NCBI RefSeq assembly: GCF_025154015.1
Contig: NZ_JAOAMV010000001.1
Coordinates: 620,001 to 684,000, forward strand
Length of the DNA: 64,000 nucleotides
Source: Tsuneonella litorea
Lineage (GTDB): Bacteria; Pseudomonadota; Alphaproteobacteria; Sphingomonadales; Sphingomonadaceae
Direction: 5' to 3'
Shown here: positions 25,621-33,600 of the stretch, in pieces
Layout: each line of letters opens with the position of its first letter
How positions within the stretch are numbered: the stretch's first letter is position 1
Notes under the pieces: generated by a model
Told to the model about the DNA's origin: nothing
Seen by the model: the letters and a program-made list of their open reading frames with translations, nothing else
Databases searched by the model: none
Translations under genes and position numbers: made by a program

Positions 25621-26795
25621 GGCTCGACCCTCCTGGGGGCGATCCCGGCACGGATGACCCGCAGCGCGTTGAGCCCCATCGCCTTGCGGATTTCGCCTTC
25701 CGAGAACCCCTCGTCGAGCAGCGCCTGGGTCACCTGCGCGAGCTGCCCCGTGTCGAAGCGCACCGTGGTCGCCCCGTCGTAGTCGCTGCCGAGCGCCACG
25801 TGGTCGATCCCGACGAGGTCGCGCACGTGCTTCATCGCCCGCGCCGCGGCGCGCGGATCGGTCGAACAGACCGCCCCTTCCCAGTAGCCGATGCCGATCA
25901 CGCCGCCCCTGCGAGCGATCCCGCGGATCTCGGCGTCGGTCAGGTTGCGGTTGACCTTGCACGTCGCCTGCACCCCGCCATGGCTCGAGACCACCGGGCG
26001 CCGCGCCATCGCCAGGATGTCGGCGACGCAGGCGTGGCTGCAATGCGCGACGTCGACGATCATGCCGAGCTGTTCCATCTGCCGGATCGCCTCGCGCCCC
26101 TTGTCGGTGAGGCCGCCCTTGTCGAACCCGTGCATCGACCCGGCAAGGTCGTTGTCGAAGAAGTGTGTCAGGCTCGCCATGCGAAAGCCCGCGGCGTGGA
26201 GCTTGTCGAGCCGGGCGAGATTGCCCTCGAGGTCGTGCAGCCCCTCGATCGAGAGCATCGCGCCGACGGGGCGCGCGGCGGCATCGCGCGCGGCGACCAG
26301 ACCGTCGACGTCGGCCGGTCCCGCTACCGGCACCAGCTTTCCCCCCGAGCGGCTTTCCGCGTCCCTCAGCTTGGCCGCATGGTAGAGCGAACGGCGATAG
26401 AGCGAGGTCCAGGTATTGGGCGGCTGGAGCTGCGCGAAGACCAGCGGGGTGATGTTGTCGGTATCGCCCCCGTTGGCGTCGTAGTTCTGTCCCTTGGGCG
26501 TCTTCGTCACGCTCGAGAATACCTGCAGCGCGACGTTGCCGCGTTCCAGCCGCGGCAGGTCCATGTGTCCGCGTTCGGCGTCCGACAGCAGGTTACGCTT
26601 CCACAGCAAGGTGTCGGAATGCAGGTCGACGATCGTCAGCGTGGCGTGCAGCGCCTTCGCCTCGTCTGAGACACGGACCAGCGGTTTGCCGTCGATCCTG
26701 TTCATCGCATTCTCGGCCAAGCCGGGTCCCAGCACGAACAGTCCGCCAAGCGCGGCGACGACGAGCAGCGCGAGGGCGATGTGCCACTTTCTCAC
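25617..26795 (-). CDS. Membrane dipeptidase (M19 family)
   Basis: A 392-residue protein from GTG at 26795 (four-base overlap with the folA stop). An N-terminal hydrophobic segment (WHIALALLVVAALGGLFVLG) exports or anchors it. The M19 zinc-peptidase features are VDLHSDTL (first metal ligands H and D), MLSIEGLHDLEG (Glu), MIVDVAHCSHACV, VVSSHGGV and ALGSDYDG. M19 enzymes cleave dipeptides, often with low stereo-specificity including L-D forms. The gene is embedded in a run of housekeeping genes, which suggests a general salvage role. Confidence 0.92.
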   Translation of the reverse strand: MRKWHIALALLVVAALGGLFVLGPGLAENAMNRIDGKPLVRVSDEAKALHATLTIVDLHSDTLLWKRNLLSDAERGHMDLPRLERGNVALQVFSSVTKTPKGQNYDANGGDTDNITPLVFAQLQPPNTWTSLYRRSLYHAAKLRDAESRSGGKLVPVAGPADVDGLVAARDAAARPVGAMLSIEGLHDLEGNLARLDKLHAAGFRMASLTHFFDNDLAGSMHGFDKGGLTDKGREAIRQMEQLGMIVDVAHCSHACVADILAMARRPVVSSHGGVQATCKVNRNLTDAEIRGIARRGGVIGIGYWEGAVCSTDPRAAARAMKHVRDLVGIDHVALGSDYDGATTVRFDTGQLAQVTQALLDEGFSEGEIRKAMGLNALRVIRAGIAPRRVEP

Positions 26796-27277
26796 GATAC
26801 GCGCTCCAGCCTGACAAAGCTGTAGGCCGGCGTCTCGCCGTCGGCGACGTGGTCCTCGCGCCAGGTTTCGCGCCATTCGGAGCCGAACGGGGGAACGCGG
26901 GTATCGCCGTCGACGTCGGCGTGGACTTCGGTCAACTCGATGCGGCTCGTGTGCGGCAGCATGAGCCGGTAGATCTCCGCTCCGCCGACGATCGAGACAT
27001 CGCCCTCACCCGCCAGCGCAAGCGCCTCCGCGGCCGAGTGGGCGACCTCGGCGCCGGCGGCGCGCCAGTCGCGGCTGCGGGTCAGCACGACGTGGCGTCG
27101 GCCGGGCAGAGGCTTGCCGAAGCTTTCGAAGGTCCTGCGGCCCATCACCATGGGCTTGCCCAGGGTAAGCGTCTTGAACCTCTTGAGGTCGGCGGGAATG
27201 CGCCACGGCAGCGCCCCGTCCCTGCCGATGATCCCGTTGTCGGCGCGCGCGAGAATGGCGGTTACCTGGCGTGCCAT
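26792..27277 (-). CDS. folA: Dihydrofolate reductase
   Basis: A 161-residue DHFR, which reduces dihydrofolate to tetrahydrofolate with NADPH. Signature blocks are ADNGIIGRDGALPWRIPADLKRFK, KPMVMGRRTFES, RRHVVLTRS and the nucleotide-binding SIVGGAEIYRLML. Length is normal. The start (ATG at 27277) lies 16 bases inside the end of purK, and the stop overlaps the dipeptidase start. thyA is not in the window. Confidence 0.96.
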   Translation of the reverse strand: MARQVTAILARADNGIIGRDGALPWRIPADLKRFKTLTLGKPMVMGRRTFESFGKPLPGRRHVVLTRSRDWRAAGAEVAHSAAEALALAGEGDVSIVGGAEIYRLMLPHTSRIELTEVHADVDGDTRVPPFGSEWRETWREDHVADGETPAYSFVRLERVS

Positions 27278-28317
27278 GTGCGCGTCACGTGGCCCATCTT
27301 GCGGCCCTCGCGCGCCTCGGACTTGCCATAGAGGTGGAGGTGCGCGTGCGCGTCCGCCAGCGCCGCGTGCGCGGTCGATACGTCGCCGATGAGGTTGTCC
27401 ATCACCGCGCGGGACACCACCGTCGCCGTGTCGCCGAGCGGCAGGCCGGCCACCGCGCGGACGTGGTTCTCGAACTGGCTCGTCGCCGCGCCCTCGATCG
27501 TCCAGTGGCCCGAGTTGTGCACCCGCGGCGCCATCTCGTTGAACACCGGGCCGTTGCGCGTCGCGAAGAACTCCAGCGTCAGCACGCCCACATAGCCCAG
27601 CGCGTCGGCGACCTTGCGGGCGAGGCCTCGCGCGGAGTCGACCTGCGCCGCGACCGCATCGCCCGGCGGCCACAGCGATTGCGACAGGATGCCGTGCGCG
27701 TGCCGGTTCTCGGTCGAATCCCAGAACCGCACCTCACCGTCCGCCCCGCGCACGAGGATCACCGAAAATTCCGCTTCGTGCTCGACCCACCCCTCGTAGA
27801 CGCAGGGGGCTTGCGGCAGACGGATCGCCTCGGCGTCGCGCGGGGAATGCACGCGCCACTGGCCCTTGCCGTCGTACCCGTCGCGTGCGGTCTTGAGCAC
27901 GCCCGGCGTGCCGATGCGGTCGAGCGCGCGAACGAAATCCTCGGCCGAGTGGACCGCGGCGAACGGCGCGGCGCGCCCGCCCAGGTCCTCAACGAAACGC
28001 TTTTCCTTGAGCCGGTCCTGTGCGGTCTCGAGCGCGCGCAGGCCGGGGGCGATGCGGCCCTCGAGGAACTGCAGCGGGCCGGTGGGCACGTTTTCCCACT
28101 CGAAGGTGATCGCGTCGCAGGCATCGGCAAAGCGCGCCAGCGCGAGCGGGTCGGTGAACGGTGCGACGGTGACCTCGGCGGAAACCTCTGCGGCCACGCT
28201 GTCCCGCTCGGGGGTATAGACATGACAGCGATAGCCGAGCGGCGCCGCCGCCATCGCCAGCATCCGGCCGAGCTGGCCGCCGCCCAGGATCCCGATCGTC
28301 CCCCCGACAGGCAGCAT
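27262..28317 (-). CDS. purK: N5-carboxyaminoimidazole ribonucleotide synthase
   Basis: A 351-residue ATP-grasp enzyme that makes N5-CAIR from AIR, ATP and bicarbonate in purine synthesis. It begins with the PurK signature IGILGGGQLGRMLAMAA, followed by FEWENVP, LKTARDGYDGKGQW and the ATP-grasp metal site NEMAPRVHNSGHWT. The start touches the purE stop by one base (TGATG), so the two are coupled. PurE and PurK act consecutively. Confidence 0.97.
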   Translation of the reverse strand: MLPVGGTIGILGGGQLGRMLAMAAAPLGYRCHVYTPERDSVAAEVSAEVTVAPFTDPLALARFADACDAITFEWENVPTGPLQFLEGRIAPGLRALETAQDRLKEKRFVEDLGGRAAPFAAVHSAEDFVRALDRIGTPGVLKTARDGYDGKGQWRVHSPRDAEAIRLPQAPCVYEGWVEHEAEFSVILVRGADGEVRFWDSTENRHAHGILSQSLWPPGDAVAAQVDSARGLARKVADALGYVGVLTLEFFATRNGPVFNEMAPRVHNSGHWTIEGAATSQFENHVRAVAGLPLGDTATVVSRAVMDNLIGDVSTAHAALADAHAHLHLYGKSEAREGRKMGHVTRTWHAR

Positions 28318-28808
28318 CAGTCCTCCGGCGCCTCGGCGACTGCGGCGGTGCGCGCCGCGCGCCAGTCCTGCAGGCGGCGCGACAGGTCGTCGTCGCCGAG
28401 CGCGAGGATCGCGGCCGCCATCAGCCCGGCGTTGGTCGCGCCGGCCTCGCCGATCGCGAGCGTGCCGACCGGCACGCCGGCGGGCATCTGGACGATCGAC
28501 AGCAGGCTATCGAGACCCTTCAGCGCCTTCGACTTCACCGGCACGCCAAGGACCGGCAGGTGGGTGAGCGCGGCGATCATGCCGGGCAGGTGCGCCGCAC
28601 CGCCCGCGCCGGCGATCACGACCCTGAAGCCCTCGCCCGCCGCGCCCTTGCCGAACTGGTGCAGCCGGTCGGGGGTGCGGTGCGCGGAGACGACCCGCGC
28701 CTCGTGGCTCACGCCCAGCTCGTCGAGCACCTCGGCGGCGCACTTCATCGTGTCCCAGTCGGACTGGCTGCCCATCACGATCGCGACGTCTGCCCCGGAA
28801 GCGGTCAT
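28317..28808 (-). CDS. purE: N5-carboxyaminoimidazole ribonucleotide mutase
   Basis: A 163-residue class I PurE that converts N5-CAIR to CAIR. The signatures are [41 protein letters not shown] and [12 protein letters not shown] at 28808 is the natural start, five bases after the gpmA stop. It directly precedes purK in the same transcript. Confidence 0.97.
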   Translation of the reverse strand: MTASGADVAIVMGSQSDWDTMKCAAEVLDELGVSHEARVVSAHRTPDRLHQFGKGAAGEGFRVVIAGAGGAAHLPGMIAALTHLPVLGVPVKSKALKGLDSLLSIVQMPAGVPVGTLAIGEAGATNAGLMAAAILALGDDDLSRRLQDWRAARTAAVAEAPED

Positions 28809-28813
28809 GGGAT

Positions 28814-29515
28814 TCAGGTATCCTTGAGGTAGCGCCGCTCGCCCGGCGTCATTGAGGCGTCGAATTCGTAGACGATCGGCTGGCCGGTGGGAATCTCGAG
28901 CCCGGTGATGTCCGCGTCGGAAATGCCCGACAGGTGCTTGACGAGCGCGCGCAGGCTGTTGCCGTGCGCCGCGACCACGACAGTCTCGCCGGCGGCGAGC
29001 TGCGGCACGATCGCGCTCTCCCAGTAGGGCAGCACGCGCTCGATGGTGAGCTTGAGGCTTTCGGTCCGCGGCACGTCGATCCCGGCGTAACGCGGGTCGG
29101 CGGACAGGTCGTATTCGCTCCCCGCCTCCATTTCGGGCGGCGGCACGTCGAAGCTGCGGCGCCAGACGTGGACCTGCTCGTCGCCGTGCCTGTCGCGGGT
29201 CTCCTGCTTGTCGAGCCCGGTCAGCCCGCCGTAGTGCCGCTCGTTGAGGCGCCAGTCCTTGGTCTCGGGTATCCACAACCGCCCGCAGGCCTCGAGCGCG
29301 AGGTGGAGCGTCTTGATCGCGCGGGTCTGGAGCGAGGTGAACGCGACCGTGGGGAACACGCCCTTTTCCGCCAGCAGCTCTCCCGCGCCGATCGCCTCGG
29401 CCACGCCCTTGTCGGTCAGGTCGACGTCCCACCAGCCGGTGAAACGGTTTTCCAGGTTCCACTGGCTCTGGCCGTGGCGGATCAGGATCAGCGTGGACAC
29501 GCGCGGCGGCTCCAT
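28814..29515 (-). CDS. gpmA: 2,3-bisphosphoglycerate-dependent phosphoglycerate mutase
   Basis: A 233-residue cofactor-dependent mutase that interconverts 3- and 2-phosphoglycerate. The phosphohistidine loop is [10 protein letters not shown], and [26 protein letters not shown] and [14 protein letters not shown] complete the active site. ATG at 29515 is used; GTG at 29500 would remove five residues and is also acceptable. It lies between a 45-aa gene and purE with short gaps, so it is part of the long minus-strand transcript. Confidence 0.96.
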   Translation of the reverse strand: MEPPRVSTLILIRHGQSQWNLENRFTGWWDVDLTDKGVAEAIGAGELLAEKGVFPTVAFTSLQTRAIKTLHLALEACGRLWIPETKDWRLNERHYGGLTGLDKQETRDRHGDEQVHVWRRSFDVPPPEMEAGSEYDLSADPRYAGIDVPRTESLKLTIERVLPYWESAIVPQLAAGETVVVAAHGNSLRALVKHLSGISDADITGLEIPTGQPIVYEFDASMTPGERRYLKDT

Positions 29516-29543
29516 CGGGCGAGGGTGGTTGCGGGTCCCGCCC

Positions 29544-29681
29544 CTAGCTTTGCTCGCCCTCTTTGGAAAGGCTGGGCTTTTGTGCCGCCATTTCGCGCGA
29601 CTGGGCCTTTCGCCGGCGCAGGTTCTCGCGCAGCTTCGCGGCCAGTCGTTCCTCGCGGGTCGGTTTGTCGCTGCCGGTCAT
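29544..29681 (-). CDS. Small basic helical protein, 45 aa
   Basis: A 45-residue protein from ATG at 29681 (MTGSDKPTREERLAAKLREN). It is rich in Arg, Lys and Glu, with a predicted amphipathic helix, then AQSREMAAQKPSLSKEGEQS. Short proteins with the PTREERLAAKLRENLRRRK pattern occur widely in sphingomonads, which supports it being a real gene; the function is unknown. It lies 28 bases ahead of gpmA on the same strand. Confidence 0.65.
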   Translation of the reverse strand: MTGSDKPTREERLAAKLRENLRRRKAQSREMAAQKPSLSKEGEQS

Positions 29682-29792
29682 CGCGTTCGCGGCCTTGCCG
29701 CTGCGCGTTCCGCTTGACAAGAGAGGGGCGCACTGTAAGGCGCGCCCGCTCACCGCCGCGGCCCCGCGCCGCGCGGATCGACCGATGGTCAC

Positions 29793-29867
29793 GCTGCTGT
29801 AGCTCAGAGGTAGAGCACTCCCTTGGTAAGGGAGAGGCCGAGAGTTCAATTCTCTCCAGCAGCACCA
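29793..29867 (+). tRNA. tRNA-Thr (anticodon GGT)
   Basis: A 75-base cloverleaf with encoded CCA. The acceptor stem pairs GCTGCTG with CAGCAGC. The anticodon stem CTCCC/GGGAG holds the loop TTGGTAA, giving anticodon GGT, which reads ACC and ACT threonine codons. The T arm contains AGTTCAATTCT. It is transcribed toward the adenylate cyclase gene, which is on the opposite strand. Confidence 0.95.
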
Positions 29868-29914
29868 TCGACCCGCTTCCCTTTCGCTGTCGGCTGCATT
29901 CGATCTTTCTCGGT

Positions 29915-32900
29915 TCAGTCCGCCCAGACTCCGTCCCAGTCGCGACCGGGCGGATCGGCGGCAAGTGCCCGGGCCCGGTCGCGCATCAGCGCCGACGGGT
30001 GGTCATCCGGCGCGATCTCGAGGGCCGTTTCGAAAGTCCGCGCCGCGGCGGTCCAGTCTCTTTCCGCGAGCAGTGCGCGGGCCTTCGCATAGGTGTGCAG
30101 CAGGCTCGCCCGGGCACCTGCGTCGCTGGCCGGAAAGGCTTCGTAGATCCGCGTGGGCTGGTTGCGGCCGCGCACGCGGACAAGGTCGAGCTCGCGCAAG
30201 CCGATCGCGGGGCCGAGTTCGGTCGCGGTGTCGGCGCACACGATGGTGTGGACCTGGTATGCCTTGGTGATGGCCTCGAGCCGCGAGGCCAGGTTCACCG
30301 AATCGCCGATCACGGTGTAGTCCATCCGCTTGGGCGACCCGATCGTGCCGGCGATCACCTCGCCGGTGGCGATGCCGATACCCAGGGCAAGGGGAGGCAG
30401 CGCATCGTCCGCCCGCGAGCGATTGTACTCCGCGAGGAGCTCCTGCATCCTCAGCGCGCTCCTGACGGCGTTTTCCGCGTCGGCTCCGGTCGCGATGGGG
30501 GCGCCGTAGACCGCCATGAGCGCGTCACCGATGAACTTGTCGAGGACGCCGTCGTTGCTCGCCACCGCCTCGAACAGGCTGGTGAATACATCGTTGAGCA
30601 TGTCGACGGTCTGGCGCGGCGACAGCGCTTCGGCGGCGCCGGTGAAGTTGCGGATGTCGGCGAACAGGACGGTTGCCCGGCACGAAGTGCCGAACAGCAG
30701 GTTTTCGTCGCGCTCGAGGATTTCCTCTACCGCGCCTTGCGGCAGGAACCTGCCGATCGCGCCCTGCAGCCGCTTGGTCGCGGTGATGTTGTCGAACAGC
30801 ACGAGCACGCCGGCGGCGCCCGCTTCCCCGCGCAGGGGCACGATGCCGATATTCGCGGAAATGTGGTCCCCGCGCCCGGTGACGACGTCGAAGTCGACCA
30901 GGTTGCGGGCGCTGCCCTCGGATGCGACCTTGCCGATCTCGTCGAGAAGGCCGGGGTTCTCGCGGGCGAAGGTGTCGGCGGGCCGGGCCCCCTCGATCGC
31001 GTCGCGGGCATATCCCAGAATGTCGCAGGCGGCCGTGTTCACCTTCACTATCCGGCCGTTGCCGTCGAGGGTGAGCAACCCGCTCGACATCGAGGCAAGG
31101 ATGCTCTCGTTGTACCCTCGCTCCGAATCGACCTCAGCGAACAGCTGGGCGTTCTCGATCGCGATGGCCGCCTGCGAAGCGAAGGCTTCCATCCGGCGCA
31201 CGTCGCGTCCGTCGAACCCGTCCTTTCCGACGCGGTTGAGGGCCTGAAGGACGCCCAGGCGCCGCCCGTCGCGGGTGATCACGGGGACCGCCATCACGGT
31301 CCTGGTGATGTACCCGGTGGCGGCATCGACCGAGGCGTTGAAGCGCCGGTCGGCGTACGCGTCGGCCGCCACGATCGGTTCGCCGCCGATGTGGCAGTGT
31401 CCCGCTATGCCGTGATCGGCGGGGAAGCGCAGCTGCTGCCCCGGGATCCCTTCGGCGACGAGCGACCAGAGCTCGTTGGTCCGCTCGTCGTACATGAACA
31501 GCGAGCTGCGATCGGCGCGCACCACCCTGGTTGCGGCCTCGACGATCCGGGACAGCAGAGGCCGGAGGTCCATCTCCGTGCTGATCGCCGTACTCACGTC
31601 GAGCAGCGTGCGGAGCTCGACGTTCGACCGCTCGGCCGCGCGTGTGGCCAGCGACCAGCGCATGGCGAATACGACGACATGGGAAAACAGCAGCATCAGG
31701 ATGCCGATCGGGGCCAGGTCCGATGCCACGACCCGGTCGCGGGGCAGGAGGTCCGACTGGACGAAGGCGACCACCGCCATCGTCGCCACGAAGAAGCCCA
31801 TGCCCGCAAACAGGATGCCGGCGCCCGGTCGACCCCGGCGCGCCGCCCGGGCCACGACCGTGACGACGTAGACGCAGATCGCGATCGCCGTTGCCAGCGA
31901 TGCGAGCGAGAGAAACGACGCGGTAAGCGTGTCGCCCATGGCAATGGTCACAAGTTGCGCCAGCATGATCGCACCCATGCCCGCCGCGAGCGTTCGGGCC
32001 GCCGGGCGCCAGCTTTCGCTGGGAAACAGGCGGTGCGAGTAGCCGAGGAAGAACAGCACGCTCAGCCCGAGCGTCGAATACTGGACCGCGAGCATCCCGG
32101 TGAGGCCCAGCGCAGGGAACGCGACGAGCAGGAGGTTGTCGTAGGCCAGCCCCATCGCGGTCGGTACGAAGAAGACGCAGCTCGCTGCGAAATACAGCGC
32201 GGGAAGCTCTTCGCCGCGGTAGAAGAACACGACGATCCCGTAGGCCGCGAGGACCAGCAGCGACACGACGAACACGAAGTCCTGCGCCGCCTGCCAGGTT
32301 AGCCACCCGGCGACAGCGGCGGGCGAGCCGAGCACGGGTTCGGTCACTATCCCCGTTTCGCGGTGATGGAACGAGGCCAGCTGCACGGCGAGGTCGACGG
32401 GCCCGCCGTCGCTGGCGAAATTGGCCGTTGCGGCACGCGGATGCTGGACGGTGGTTGCTGGCGATCCCCCGAGCCGTCCGATGCCCGCGACCTGCTTGCC
32501 GTCGACGTAGACGCGTGCCGCGGAATAGAGCAACGGAATCCGCACCGCGTATTCGCCCGGCGCAAGGCCCCGGATGGTCAGCCGATAGGTCGCCACGCCG
32601 CGGGACGACGTGCTTTCGCCGGGTCCAAGGCTCCATGTTCCAGGGACGCGCATCGTGCCGGGTGCCGGCCCGTCGAAGCCCTCTCCGGCGTCCCTGCGAA
32701 ACGCCCATTCCCCCACGAGCGCGATCGCTTCGCTTCTGGGATTCCAGCCGGTGAGGTCGATGACCCCGTCGCGCGCCTGCGGAGCCTGTGCCAGCGGAGC
32801 GGCGAGAAACGGCGCGCACAACCCCGCCAGCACGGCGGCGAGGAGCAGCGCCGCGCCGATCCGCGGCAGCAGCAGTCTCACCCCGGCGGGTTCTCCGCCG

Positions 32901-32923
32901 CGCGATCGTCCTGTCTGCGTCAT
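29915..32923 (-). CDS. Membrane adenylate cyclase (7TMR-DISM, GAF, PAS, class III cyclase)
   Basis: The ATG at 32923 has a strong GGAGG site eight bases upstream and gives 1002 residues. Domains in order: signal segment (about 18-45), periplasmic DISMED2-like beta sandwich (50-200), 7TMR-DISM region of seven hydrophobic segments (205-425), GAF (445-595), PAS (600-720), class III cyclase (745-930), and a helical TPR-like tail (935-990). Metal-binding Asp residues are D756 in FADIRNF and D800 in KFIGDALMAVYGAP. K797 and the YTVIGDSVNLASR segment fit adenylate rather than guanylate cyclases. It would convert an envelope signal into cAMP. Confidence 0.9.
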   Translation of the reverse strand: MTQTGRSRGGEPAGVRLLLPRIGAALLLAAVLAGLCAPFLAAPLAQAPQARDGVIDLTGWNPRSEAIALVGEWAFRRDAGEGFDGPAPGTMRVPGTWSLGPGESTSSRGVATYRLTIRGLAPGEYAVRIPLLYSAARVYVDGKQVAGIGRLGGSPATTVQHPRAATANFASDGGPVDLAVQLASFHHRETGIVTEPVLGSPAAVAGWLTWQAAQDFVFVVSLLVLAAYGIVVFFYRGEELPALYFAASCVFFVPTAMGLAYDNLLLVAFPALGLTGMLAVQYSTLGLSVLFFLGYSHRLFPSESWRPAARTLAAGMGAIMLAQLVTIAMGDTLTASFLSLASLATAIAICVYVVTVVARAARRGRPGAGILFAGMGFFVATMAVVAFVQSDLLPRDRVVASDLAPIGILMLLFSHVVVFAMRWSLATRAAERSNVELRTLLDVSTAISTEMDLRPLLSRIVEAATRVVRADRSSLFMYDERTNELWSLVAEGIPGQQLRFPADHGIAGHCHIGGEPIVAADAYADRRFNASVDAATGYITRTVMAVPVITRDGRRLGVLQALNRVGKDGFDGRDVRRMEAFASQAAIAIENAQLFAEVDSERGYNESILASMSSGLLTLDGNGRIVKVNTAACDILGYARDAIEGARPADTFARENPGLLDEIGKVASEGSARNLVDFDVVTGRGDHISANIGIVPLRGEAGAAGVLVLFDNITATKRLQGAIGRFLPQGAVEEILERDENLLFGTSCRATVLFADIRNFTGAAEALSPRQTVDMLNDVFTSLFEAVASNDGVLDKFIGDALMAVYGAPIATGADAENAVRSALRMQELLAEYNRSRADDALPPLALGIGIATGEVIAGTIGSPKRMDYTVIGDSVNLASRLEAITKAYQVHTIVCADTATELGPAIGLRELDLVRVRGRNQPTRIYEAFPASDAGARASLLHTYAKARALLAERDWTAAARTFETALEIAPDDHPSALMRDRARALAADPPGRDWDGVWAD

Positions 32924-33096
32924 CCCCTTTCCCTCCGCGACGAGAAGGGCCCGCGGAGATTGTTTCACACCTCGCCGGCGCTGCACATCCCAAAAAGGCC
33001 GCTCCGCGCCGCTCTCGGCCGCGCAGTTCCCGGCGAAAGGTATTCGCCGCACGAATCGCCTTGCGCCGGATCGCCGTATTATCCATCTAAGTCACC

Positions 33097-33600
33097 ATGG
33101 ACGACACGGGGCAGGGCGCGAGCATCGATGAGGCCGACGAAGAGCAGGCGCTGACCCCGCTCGCGCCGAACCACGTGAAGCTGCTGCGCGCGCAGGCGGC
33201 GATCGTGACCGCGCCCTTCGTGATCGGCTCGCTCGTGCTGGAGGCGGCGGACCTGCTGCCGACCGGCGCGTTCGCCGTGCCGGTGCTCGTGGCGGCGGCC
33301 TGGGCCATCCTGCGGGTGCCGCTGCGCCGCCACGCCGCGCGCGGATACGACCTAGGCGCCGACCGGCTGCGGGTGGTGCGCGGGCTGTGGTTTCGCTCCG
33401 ACACCGTGGTCCCGTTCGGCCGGGTCCAGCACATCGACGTGACTCAAGGCCCGCTCGAGCGCGCCTGGGGCCTCGCGACGCTGGTGGTCCACACCGCCGG
33501 CACGCACAACGCCAGCGTCTCGCTGCCCGGCCTCGCTCAGGGCGACGCGGCGGCGATGCGCGAGACGATCCGCACGCACATCCGGCGCGAGATGCCGTGA
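33097..33600 (+). CDS. Bacterial PH-domain membrane protein (YdbS-like)
   Basis: A 167-residue protein with two hydrophobic segments (about 32-75) followed by a bPH_2 domain. Signature parts are YDLGADRLRVVRGLWFRSDTVVPFGRVQHIDVTQGPLER and LVVHTAGT. Such proteins pair with a larger YdbT-like partner; their role is not established. The stop overlaps the GTG of the next gene by four bases, so the two are translated together. The start is 173 bases from the divergent adenylate cyclase start. Confidence 0.88.
   Translation: MDDTGQGASIDEADEEQALTPLAPNHVKLLRAQAAIVTAPFVIGSLVLEAADLLPTGAFAVPVLVAAAWAILRVPLRRHAARGYDLGADRLRVVRGLWFRSDTVVPFGRVQHIDVTQGPLERAWGLATLVVHTAGTHNASVSLPGLAQGDAAAMRETIRTHIRREMP

Noticed and set aside
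21841-25782. Open frame of 1313 codons on the plus strand
   Set aside because: It lies antisense to ileS and ribF, which have full motif sets. Long antisense frames are expected in DNA of this GC content, and its translation is low-complexity, rich in Arg, Val, Glu and Asp.
28934-32302. Open frame of 1122 codons on the plus strand
   Set aside because: It runs antisense to gpmA and the adenylate cyclase and straight through tRNA-Thr, with no recognisable domain.
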